This document shows positions 51,182-58,946 of a stretch of 64,000 nucleotides of DNA, piece after piece (the stretch's first letter is position 1; each line of letters begins with the position of its first letter). A program made the position numbers and the translations under genes. Under the pieces are notes generated by a model. The model worked only from the letters and a program-made list of their open reading frames with translations. It had not been told where the DNA came from and did no database searches. This stretch comes from AV40 sp035568175 (GTDB taxonomy: Bacteria; Verrucomicrobiota; Verrucomicrobiia; Chthoniobacterales; UBA10450). The stretch covers positions 1 through 64,000 of the forward strand of contig DATMON010000018.1 in assembly GCA_035568175.1 (NCBI GenBank), read 5' to 3'.

Positions 51182-52501
51182 ATGCTACCTCAGAACGCGC
51201 TTTCCCTGGAGGCGACTAGGTCTTGCAATCCCGAAACCTTTGGTTTCTCCTCAGCCCTCCCAGGTTCTGACGACGTGATCCGCACATTTTCCCTACTTCG
51301 GCCTTGGTCGGCTGGACTTCTCTTGACCCTTATCCAATTGGTCGTGGCCGTTTTTTTGTTAGCCCCGGAGGGTCCTTTTTCCTATCGCTACACAAGTTTG
51401 GTCCAGCACGACGGTTTCTGGTTCGCGAATATTATCGATCGCGGCTATCAGACGATCGTGCCGCCCATCAATCACAAGGTGATGGAGGTCTCCAACGTTG
51501 CCTTTTTCCCCGCTTATCCGGCGCTCGCCACTTTGTTTCGTTCCATTTTTCGCGTTGATACTGAAATCGCGTTGCTCATCACCGCGCAGCTGGCTGCCTG
51601 GGGTTTTTGGACTTACTTTTTTCTTTTTTGCGAGCGTTGGAAACTTTCCTCAACGCTGCGTTTTCTTGGCGCGTTGGCAATCGTCGCTCATCCGGCCGCG
51701 TTCTTTCTGATAGCCGGTTATTCCGAATCCCTCTTTTTGGCGTCGCTCATTGGTTTTATCTACTGGAGTAGCTCCGAAGGCCGGACGGCGAAAATTTTGG
51801 CCGCATTCCACGGAATCGCCATGTCGGCGACGCGAATTGTCGGTGTCCCATGCGCCGCATTTCCAGTCGTGCGCGATCTTTTCAGAAAGGGATGGAGCGC
51901 GTTCCGCGATCCCCGCAGTTGGCTTCGTAACTATGGAAGCGCAGTCGCGGTGATGATCGCGGCCATCTTCGGCGCGATCTTTTTCTTTCTCTACTGCCAA
52001 TGGCGCTGGGGACGTTGGGACTTGTACATGCTCACCCAATCGGCCGGATGGAACATCGAGCCGGATTATTTAGCGGTGTTTCGTCCCTCCAATTATCGTT
52101 GGCTCCTTCCAGTGCTTAACGATCCGACCCAAATGAGCCAAATGTCGATGACCTTTGGCGCGTTGCTGTTAGTCACCATAGCCGTGGTCGAATTACTCCC
52201 GGCAATCCGTCGCTCCACTGAATGGACCGCCCGCATTGGCATCTACTTTTGCGCTGCGGTCATTTACTATATCTCCGTCAGCGGGGTCGCCTCCCTCGAG
52301 ATGGAAAGTATGCTCCGCTACGAATTCTGCGTGCATGCGCTGATCGTGCTCGCTTTTTTGCATTTTTTGCGGCAATTTCGCGTCCCGCCGCCGCTGCTAC
52401 GCGTCTTTGGGATCGCCGCTGCGGTGTTGATCAGCGCCCTCGGGCTGAGCGTGCAGGTTTGGTATGTTTGGAATTTTACCCGCGGGAACTGGGTGGCCTA
52501 A
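51182..52501 (+). CDS. PIG-V/Gpi18-like membrane glycosyltransferase
   Basis: 439 residues; a GTG at 51275 is an alternative start, because the first 30 residues are polar. About nine to ten hydrophobic spans. Family features: a short first loop with HDGFWFANIIDRGY (the WDxxxY-GY type), NVAFFPAYPALATLF after it, and AGYSESLFLASLIG. These recur in bacterial homologues of GPI mannosyltransferase 2. Likely transfers a sugar from a polyprenyl-phosphate donor on the periplasmic face. The next gene starts six bases after its stop, so the two are co-expressed. Confidence 0.75.
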   Translation: MLPQNALSLEATRSCNPETFGFSSALPGSDDVIRTFSLLRPWSAGLLLTLIQLVVAVFLLAPEGPFSYRYTSLVQHDGFWFANIIDRGYQTIVPPINHKVMEVSNVAFFPAYPALATLFRSIFRVDTEIALLITAQLAAWGFWTYFFLFCERWKLSSTLRFLGALAIVAHPAAFFLIAGYSESLFLASLIGFIYWSSSEGRTAKILAAFHGIAMSATRIVGVPCAAFPVVRDLFRKGWSAFRDPRSWLRNYGSAVAVMIAAIFGAIFFFLYCQWRWGRWDLYMLTQSAGWNIEPDYLAVFRPSNYRWLLPVLNDPTQMSQMSMTFGALLLVTIAVVELLPAIRRSTEWTARIGIYFCAAVIYYISVSGVASLEMESMLRYEFCVHALIVLAFLHFLRQFRVPPPLLRVFGIAAAVLISALGLSVQVWYVWNFTRGNWVA

Positions 52502-52507
52502 CGAAAA

Positions 52508-54031
52508 ATGAAAACAACTGTCGCGATAATCGGAGCGGGACCGGCCGGATTGACCGCCGCTTATCTGCTTTCGAAAAACAAGGTCGATGTGACCGTGCTC
52601 GAGGCAGATTCGGTCTACGTCGGAGGAATTTCGCGCACCAGCACCTACAAAGGCTTCCATTTCGACATTGGCGGGCATCGCTTCTTCTCGAAATCGAAGG
52701 CAGTCGAAGATCTTTGGACGGAGATTTTACCTAACGACATGCTGCAACGTCCGCGTTCGTCCAAGATTTATTACGACGGCAAATTTTTCACCTACCCGCT
52801 CAAGCCTTTCGAAGCGCTAATCAAACTCGGTATCGTAAGATCGACAATCTGTGTTTTGTCCTGGCTCAAGGCGCGGCTCTTTCCGGTGCGGCATCCTCGA
52901 AACTTTGAGGAATGGGTCAGCAATCAATTCGGCAAACGCCTCTTCAATATTTTCTTCAAAAGCTACACTGAAAAAGTGTGGGGGATGAGCTGCAAAGAAA
53001 TTTCGGCTGATTGGGCTGCGCAACGCATCCGCGGTCTTTCGCTCGGCAGCGCGATCAAAAACGCGCTCTTACCACAGCGTTCCTCAAACGGAGATCGCAC
53101 AAAGGTCATCAAGACTTTGATTAATTCTTTCCGCTATCCGCGCAAAGGCCCGGGCATGATGTGGGAAGCGTGTGTCGAAAAAGTGAAAGCGATGGGCGGT
53201 AAAGTCGAAATGGCCGCGCGCGTGAACGGCTGCGCTTACGACGAAGCAAGATCGACGTGGACAGTCCAATTCAAACATCGCGACGGAAACCACCATTCGA
53301 TCGAGGCCGAACACGTGATTTCCTCGGCGCCGATGCGCGAATTGGTTTGCGGGATTCGCCCGGAAGTTTCCGACCGCACCCGGCGCGCGGCGGAAAGTTT
53401 GAAGTACCGCGATTTCCTAACGGTCATGCTGATTCTGAAGGAGCGAAACAAGTTCTCGGACAACTGGATCTATATCCACGATCCGCGGGTCAAAGTCGGC
53501 CGCGTCCAAAATTTCAAATCCTGGTCGCCCGAAATGGTTCCGGATCCGGACAAAGCTTGTTACGGCTTGGAATACTTTTGCTTCGAAGGCGACGGTCTTT
53601 GGGAATCCAAAGACGAAGATTTGATCGAGCTGGCGAAACGCGAGTTGATCCAGATCGGTCTCTCTCAGGAAGGCGACGTTGTCGATGGAACTGTGGTGCG
53701 CCAGAAAAAAGCCTATCCGGTTTACGATGACGACTACGCACTGCACGTCGCCGCGATTCGGCAGGAATTGGACACGCGTTATCCGAATCTGCATCTCGTC
53801 GGCCGCAACGGGATGCACAAATACAACAACCAGGATCACGCCATGATGACGGCGATGTTGTGCGTCGAAAATATTCTGGCCGATGCGAAACTTTACGATC
53901 TCTGGCAAGTCAACGCCGATGCCGAATACCACGAGCAAGGCGACGAAGTTTCCGACGAAAAGAACGGGTCGGGGTTGCGACTTGTTCCAACTCGAGTCGA
54001 TCGCGAACCCGAGCTCGCGTCCGAAGCCTAA
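52508..54031 (+). CDS. FAD-dependent oxidoreductase, UDP-galactopyranose mutase/protoporphyrinogen-oxidase-like
   Basis: 507 residues. N-terminal dinucleotide-binding GAGPAGLTAAYLL at 10-22, then EADSVYVGGISRT and FDIGGHRFFSK, typical of the NAD(P)-binding Rossmann/amine-oxidase superfamily found in polysaccharide loci. C-terminal GRNGMHKYNNQDHAMMTAML is the second flavin-contact block. KVWGMSCKEISADWAAQRI is characteristic of the subgroup. Substrate unknown; a role in surface sugar modification is inferred from the adjacent glycosyltransferase. It converges with the next gene at a 2-bp gap. Confidence 0.8.
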   Translation: MKTTVAIIGAGPAGLTAAYLLSKNKVDVTVLEADSVYVGGISRTSTYKGFHFDIGGHRFFSKSKAVEDLWTEILPNDMLQRPRSSKIYYDGKFFTYPLKPFEALIKLGIVRSTICVLSWLKARLFPVRHPRNFEEWVSNQFGKRLFNIFFKSYTEKVWGMSCKEISADWAAQRIRGLSLGSAIKNALLPQRSSNGDRTKVIKTLINSFRYPRKGPGMMWEACVEKVKAMGGKVEMAARVNGCAYDEARSTWTVQFKHRDGNHHSIEAEHVISSAPMRELVCGIRPEVSDRTRRAAESLKYRDFLTVMLILKERNKFSDNWIYIHDPRVKVGRVQNFKSWSPEMVPDPDKACYGLEYFCFEGDGLWESKDEDLIELAKRELIQIGLSQEGDVVDGTVVRQKKAYPVYDDDYALHVAAIRQELDTRYPNLHLVGRNGMHKYNNQDHAMMTAMLCVENILADAKLYDLWQVNADAEYHEQGDEVSDEKNGSGLRLVPTRVDREPELASEA

Positions 54032-54033
54032 AC

Positions 54034-54558
54034 CTACGGCAGGATCTCGACAGTCGTTCCGTCTGGAGTAATTCGCCAAAGCTCCTCGATTTCTTCGTCG
54101 GTCAGCGCGACGCAGCCAGCGGTCCAATCATGCCGGCGATGGAACGCGCCGATCCAGCCGAGTCCATTTTGAATTCCGTGAATCATGATGTCGCCGCCCG
54201 CAGAAACGCCGCGCTGTGTGGCTCGTGATTTATCCTGTTCCGACGGATAAGAGATGTGCAGCGCACGGTGAAAACTGCTTTGCAAATTGCGGCCGTCGAT
54301 TCTGTAAACGCCTTCTGGCGTCTTCTTGTCTCCTTCCTCTTGCTTTGCACCGACAGCATTGCGACCCAGCGCAACTCGATACATTTTTAATTTCTTGCCA
54401 TCGGCAAAGATCGACAGTTTGCGCGCTGATTTTTCAATAACGATTCGATCGATCGTTGTTTCGGCAGGCACAGGATTCCAAACGTGATGTGCATAAAAAT
54501 GCAGGGAAGCAACCAAGACGATCGCAGCGACAAGCAAAGCGATCGCCGTTCGAATCAT
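54034..54558 (-). CDS. L,D-transpeptidase (YkuD) family protein
   Basis: 174 residues. An N-terminal hydrophobic anchor (about 4-20: TAIALLVAAIVLVASLHFYA) precedes a YkuD domain. Substrate-contact and catalytic blocks are IMIHGIQNG and DWTAGCVALTDEEIEELW, with Cys in the A/S-x-GC position. Enzymes of this family cross-link peptidoglycan 3-3 or attach proteins to it, in the periplasm. KKTPEGVYRI is the usual mid-domain motif. Single gene, converging with the oxidoreductase. Confidence 0.88.
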   Translation of the reverse strand: MIRTAIALLVAAIVLVASLHFYAHHVWNPVPAETTIDRIVIEKSARKLSIFADGKKLKMYRVALGRNAVGAKQEEGDKKTPEGVYRIDGRNLQSSFHRALHISYPSEQDKSRATQRGVSAGGDIMIHGIQNGLGWIGAFHRRHDWTAGCVALTDEEIEELWRITPDGTTVEILP

Positions 54559-54609
54559 ACTAATCAGAACCTTCGTTTCTTTTGATTCGGGGCGAAGCCA
54601 AGTAATCTT

Positions 54610-57519
54610 TCAGCGTTTTTCCGATTCGAATTCTTCGATCGGCGGACAGGAGCAGAATAGGTTCCGATCGCCGTAAACGTTGTCGATTCTCGCGACTGAG
54701 GGCCAGAATTTGTGTTCGCGCGTCCAGGGAGCGGGAAACGCTGCTTGCTCACGCGAGTAGGGGTGCTCCCATTTTTCGGAAGCAATTTGTCGCGTAGTGT
54801 GCGGCGCATTTTTGAGCAGATTGTTTTCCCGGTCGGCTTTCCCGTTCGCGATCGCGTCGATCTCCTTCCGAATTGAAATCATCGCGTCGCAAAAACGATC
54901 GAGCTCCTCTTTCGCTTCGCTCTCGGTCGGCTCGATCATCATCGTGCCAGCGACCGGCCATGAAACTGTCGGGGCGTGAAATCCGTAATCCATCAAGCGC
55001 TTCGCGACGTCTTCGACTTCGATGCCCGCGTTTTTCCATTGGCGAAGATCGATAATGCACTCGTGTGCCACGAGTCCGCGTTTGCCTTTGAATAAAACCG
55101 GAAAATGCGGATCGAGACGCTTCGCGATGTAATTCGCATTCAGAATCGCAATCTCGCTCGCGCGTTTCAAACCCTCTGGGCCCATCATGCGGATGTACAT
55201 CCACGAGATAGTGAGAATGCTGGCGCTGCCGTAAGGCGCCTGCGCCACCGGACCGACAGAAAAGTTATTAGTTGATGGTTGAGAGTTGAGAGACGGAAGG
55301 CCGGGCAAGAATGGGACGAGATGTTTGGCCACGCCGATCGGTCCGACACCGGGACCGCCGCCGCCGTGCGGAATGCAAAACGTTTTGTGCAGGTTCAAAT
55401 GGCAAACATCGGCGCCGTAATCGCCCGGCCGGCAAAGCCCGCACTGCGCGTTCATGTTCGCACCGTCCATGTAAACCTGGCCGCCGTGTTTGTGCACGAT
55501 CTCGCAAATCTCGCGGATAGTCGGTTCGAAAACGCCGTGCGTGCTGGGATAAGTCACCATCAGCGCAGCGAGATCGCGCGCGTGCGCATCCGCCTTGGCG
55601 CGCAGATCAGCCAGATCAATATCGCCATCTTTTAATGTCGCGACTGCAACGACTTTGAGACCGGCCATGACCGCACTCGCCGGATTGGTTCCGTGCGCGG
55701 AAGTTGGAATCAAACAAACATTCCGATGCGCTTCATTTCGCGATGCATGATACTCCCGAATCGCGAGCAATCCGGCGTATTCGCCTTGCGAACCGGCATT
55801 CGGTTGCAGCGAGACAGCGGCAAAACCGGTGATCTCCGCCAGCCATTCCTCCAATTGCTGGCACATCTCGATGTAGCCAACGGTTTGATTGTCAGGCGCG
55901 AAGGGATGGAGCTTCGCGAATTCCGGCCATGAAATCGGAAACATTTCTGCGGTCGCATTCAGCTTCATCGTGCACGAGCCGAGCGGAATCATCGAATGGC
56001 AGAGCGAGAGATCGCGCGACTCAAGTTTCTTCAAGTAGCGAAGCATCTCGGTCTCGGTGTCGTGGGTATTGAAAACCGGATGGGCTAGAAAATCCGATTT
56101 TCGATTTTCGATTTTCGACTTGGGGACTTCTTTCGCTAGCTCGCCAAGATCGACATCACGTTCTCGAAGCTCTGGGTAAGCGTCGATTACCGAATCGAGG
56201 ATTTCGCGCACATCTTTGAGTGTCGTCGTCTCATCGACTGCGATGCTTAGGAATTCGTGCGCGAGCGGCCGAAGATTGATTCCGCGCTTTGCCGCAGCTT
56301 CAGAGACAACGTATGCATCGCCGTAAGCGTGAAGACAAAGCGTGTCGAAAAACTCGTGATGAAGAAGGGGATGCCCGAGTTTTTCGAGGCCAGCTGCAAG
56401 GATGCGCGCAGTTCGATGAACGCGTTCGGCGATAGCGCGCAGACCCCGCGGACCGTGATAAACCGCATACATCGAGGCGATCACGGCGAGAAGAACCTGC
56501 GCTGTGCAAATGTTGCTGGTGGCTTTGTCGCGGCGGATGTGTTGCTCGCGCGTTTGCAGCGCGAGTCGGTAAGCGGGTCGGCCTTCGGCATCGTGCGAAA
56601 CGCCAACAAGTCGCCCGGGCATGTGGCGTTTGTATTGATTGCGCGTGGCGAAGTAAGCGGCGTGCGGTCCGCCGAATCCGAGCGGAACGCCAAAGCGTTG
56701 CGTATTTCCGACTGCGACGTCGGCGCCGAATTCGCCCGGCGGTTTTAGCAATGTGAGCGCCAGAATGTCCGCGGCGACAACAACGAGCGCGCCGGCATCA
56801 TGCGCTTGTTTAACGAGCTCTGTGTAATCGTAAATCGCGCCATCAGTCGCCGGGTATTGAACGAGCGCGCCAAAAGTCGAGTCGTCGAATTTGAACCGCG
56901 CGTGATTATCGATCTTAACTTCAATTCCGAGCGGTTTCGCACGGGTCCGAACAACTTGAATTGTTTCTGGATGGCAATCATCGGCCACCAAAAACGTTTT
57001 TCGATCTGGAACGGAGGCGTGACAAAGCGTCATCGCTTCGGCGGCGGCGGTCGCTTCGTCGAGCATCGAGGCATTGGCAATGTCGAGTTTGGTAAGATCG
57101 ACAATCATGGTTTGGAAATTCAGCAACGCTTCGAGGCGGCCTTGCGCGAGCTCAGCTTGATATGGCGTGTAGGCCGTGTACCAGCCCGGATTTTCGAGAA
57201 TGTTCCGCTGAATCACCGGCGGCGTGATGCAATCCGAATAACCGGCCCCAATAAAAGACTTCGCTATTTTATTTTGCCTCGAGATCGCGCGCAATTCGGC
57301 CAGCGCTTCGTTTTCCGACTTCGCTTCCGGCAAACTCAATTTCCGATCCAGGCGAATATTCTTCGGAACGGTCGCATCGATCAGCTCATCGAGATTTTCA
57401 AAGCCGATCGAACGCAACATTTCGGCGGTCTCACCTTGGTTGGGACCGATATGCCGGCGCGCAAAGTCCGAGCCGGACTGGCGGCTGTCGACGTCGATCT
57501 TTTGCTCACGCAAATGCAC
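54610..57519 (-). CDS. gcvP: Glycine dehydrogenase (decarboxylating), P-protein
   Basis: 969 residues, normal for the fused P-protein. PLP enzyme that decarboxylates glycine and passes the aminomethyl group to the H-protein. The PLP lysine is in NLHKTFCIPHGGGGPGVGPIG. Also seen: RRHIGPN near the N-terminus, TPYQAELAQGRLEAL and PLGSCTMKLNATAEM. Three variable loops are built from dispersed-repeat DNA: QSGSDFARR (57463-57484), PKSKIENRKSDF (56088-56120) and SLNSQPSTNNFSVG (55255-55300). No T or H protein genes are nearby, and no glycine riboswitch is seen upstream. Confidence 0.95.
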   Translation of the reverse strand: MHLREQKIDVDSRQSGSDFARRHIGPNQGETAEMLRSIGFENLDELIDATVPKNIRLDRKLSLPEAKSENEALAELRAISRQNKIAKSFIGAGYSDCITPPVIQRNILENPGWYTAYTPYQAELAQGRLEALLNFQTMIVDLTKLDIANASMLDEATAAAEAMTLCHASVPDRKTFLVADDCHPETIQVVRTRAKPLGIEVKIDNHARFKFDDSTFGALVQYPATDGAIYDYTELVKQAHDAGALVVVAADILALTLLKPPGEFGADVAVGNTQRFGVPLGFGGPHAAYFATRNQYKRHMPGRLVGVSHDAEGRPAYRLALQTREQHIRRDKATSNICTAQVLLAVIASMYAVYHGPRGLRAIAERVHRTARILAAGLEKLGHPLLHHEFFDTLCLHAYGDAYVVSEAAAKRGINLRPLAHEFLSIAVDETTTLKDVREILDSVIDAYPELRERDVDLGELAKEVPKSKIENRKSDFLAHPVFNTHDTETEMLRYLKKLESRDLSLCHSMIPLGSCTMKLNATAEMFPISWPEFAKLHPFAPDNQTVGYIEMCQQLEEWLAEITGFAAVSLQPNAGSQGEYAGLLAIREYHASRNEAHRNVCLIPTSAHGTNPASAVMAGLKVVAVATLKDGDIDLADLRAKADAHARDLAALMVTYPSTHGVFEPTIREICEIVHKHGGQVYMDGANMNAQCGLCRPGDYGADVCHLNLHKTFCIPHGGGGPGVGPIGVAKHLVPFLPGLPSLNSQPSTNNFSVGPVAQAPYGSASILTISWMYIRMMGPEGLKRASEIAILNANYIAKRLDPHFPVLFKGKRGLVAHECIIDLRQWKNAGIEVEDVAKRLMDYGFHAPTVSWPVAGTMMIEPTESEAKEELDRFCDAMISIRKEIDAIANGKADRENNLLKNAPHTTRQIASEKWEHPYSREQAAFPAPWTREHKFWPSVARIDNVYGDRNLFCSCPPIEEFESEKR
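55255..55300. repeat. GTTGATGGTTGAGAGTTGAG repeat inside gcvP
   Basis: The minus strand reads TCAACTCTCAACCATCAACT followed by TTTTCTGTCGG. The same two blocks flank the hairpin inside selB (10980-11035). Confidence 0.6.
56088..56120. repeat. CGAAAAT repeat inside gcvP
   Basis: Three tandem CGAAAAT units on the minus strand, coding for KSKIENRKS. Same unit as between tRNA-Sec and selD. Confidence 0.6.
57463..57484. repeat. Dispersed AGTCCG-AGC-CGGACT hairpin inside gcvP
   Basis: AGTCCGAGCCGGACTGGCGG, read as RQSGSDF near the N-terminus of GcvP. Same frame as the selB copy. Confidence 0.7.
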
Positions 57520-57547
57520 CCGACAGACTACGGAACGCGACTAACTT

Positions 57548-57609
57548 TTCAATGTGGGACGGCGGCCTCACTGCCGCGAAAAGTCGGGACACTAAGGTCC
57601 CTCCCACAT
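57548..57609. repeat. Palindromic REP/MITE-like element between ilvA-like gene and gcvP
   Basis: Terminal inverted repeats AATGTGGGA and TCCCACATT enclose a GCGGCCTCACTGCCGC hairpin and GGGACACTAAGGTCCC. It fills the intergenic gap. Confidence 0.7.
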
Positions 57610-57610
57610 T

Positions 57611-58822
57611 TTATTTCGCGTCGTAAGTTTCGACGCCTTGGGCTTTCAAGTGTGCGCGAAGTTGGGCGAAATGCTCGTGGTTCCGCGTTTCAACGGTGCA
57701 AAGCACTGTGACGGTTGAAACATCCGAGCTAGCGAACGCGCGGTCATGCACCACTTCTTTAATACTTGCGCCGGTCGCAGCGATTTGTTTGGCGAGATCG
57801 GCCAGTCCGCCGGGACGATCGCTGATGACGGCGGTGAATCGGCACAAGCGGCCATCGGCGACGAGACCGCGCTCGATCACGCGGCTGAGAATGTTTGGGT
57901 CGATGTTCCCGCCGCATAATAAAAGAACGACACGTTTGCCCGCGAGGTCGGACAATTTTCCGGACAACACGGCAGCCAGGGGCGTGGCGGCCGCACCTTC
58001 CACCGCGGTTTTCTGAAGCTCGATCAATCGGAGAATTGCGATCGCGATCTGTTCTTCCGTTACGGTGATCGCTTGATCGACATGTTCGCGCGCGATCGCA
58101 AACGCATTCGCGCCAACTTGCGGAATGGCGAGGCCGTCAGCGAGTGTCGGCTGCAATGCGATTTTGGTCGGCTTGCTCGCTTTCAGGCACGCCAAAAAAC
58201 TGGCGACGTTTTCCGCTTCGACCGCGATGATCTTCGTTTGCGGTCGCAGAGTTTTGACCGCCAATGAAACGCCGGCGATTAGACCACCGCCGCCAACCGG
58301 AACGACGACGGCATCGAGATCTTTCACCTGGTCGACAACTTCGATTCCGATTGTGCCCTGTCCGGCAATGATGGCGGGATCGTCGTAACCGTCGATGTAG
58401 GCGAGGCCTTTTTCGGTCGCGATCTCATCCGCGTGCGCTTTTGCTTCCGCGAAATCTTTGCCATGCAAGATGACATTGGCGCCGAGCATCTGGCAATTGC
58501 TCACTTTAATGAGCGGCGCGTACTGCGGCATGACGACGGTCGCCGGAATGCCAAGAAGTTTTCCTTGATAAGCAAGCGCCTGAGCGTGGTTTCCCGCGGA
58601 AGCTGCGATTACGCCGCGTTTTCTTTGGTCGACTGAAAGATGCGCCAAGGCGTTGCGCGCACCGCGTTCTTTGAAACTTCCAGTCCGCTGCAAGTTGTCG
58701 AGCTTGCAGAAAATTTGCATACCGGTGATTTCGCTGAGCGGAATCGATGGAAGGCAGGGCGAATAAAAAACAGCGCCGGCGATGCAATCGCGCGCGGCTT
58801 CGATGTCTTTGAACGTGATCAA
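57611..58822 (-). CDS. Threonine dehydratase (threonine ammonia-lyase) with ACT domain
   Basis: 403 residues. PLP enzyme converting threonine (or serine) to 2-oxobutyrate plus ammonia. The PLP lysine is in GSFKERGA (about 47-54), the phosphate-binding loop in VPVGGGGLIAG, and the cofactor-proximal block is LLCGGNIDPN. A single C-terminal ACT domain (about 325-403, FTAVISDRPGGLADLAKQIA) makes it the shorter ilvA/tdcB-like form with allosteric control. ACT sequence is the one-copy type. Separated from gcvP by a repeat element. Confidence 0.9.
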   Translation of the reverse strand: MITFKDIEAARDCIAGAVFYSPCLPSIPLSEITGMQIFCKLDNLQRTGSFKERGARNALAHLSVDQRKRGVIAASAGNHAQALAYQGKLLGIPATVVMPQYAPLIKVSNCQMLGANVILHGKDFAEAKAHADEIATEKGLAYIDGYDDPAIIAGQGTIGIEVVDQVKDLDAVVVPVGGGGLIAGVSLAVKTLRPQTKIIAVEAENVASFLACLKASKPTKIALQPTLADGLAIPQVGANAFAIAREHVDQAITVTEEQIAIAILRLIELQKTAVEGAAATPLAAVLSGKLSDLAGKRVVLLLCGGNIDPNILSRVIERGLVADGRLCRFTAVISDRPGGLADLAKQIAATGASIKEVVHDRAFASSDVSTVTVLCTVETRNHEHFAQLRAHLKAQGVETYDAK

Positions 58823-58837
58823 GCGTTTTCAGTCTGG

Positions 58838-58905
58838 CGCAGGATTCCGCCTTCGCCAAGGCTTCGGCGGGAGAAGCGACAATCGACAAGATCGACAGTT
58901 GTCGC
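58838..58905. repeat. Intergenic palindromes upstream of the threonine dehydratase gene
   Basis: CCGCCTTCGCCAAGGCTTCGGCGG (58847-58870) is an imperfect palindrome. CGACAA...TTGTCG (58876-58903) follows. Confidence 0.55.
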
Positions 58906-58946
58906 GGGCTGAGGATCGATGCCGCCGCAACGGCGAACGCTACAGA

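Noticed and set aside
57520..57610. Possible glycine riboswitch before gcvP
   Set aside because: The sequence is a terminal-inverted-repeat element with no aptamer-like conserved core.
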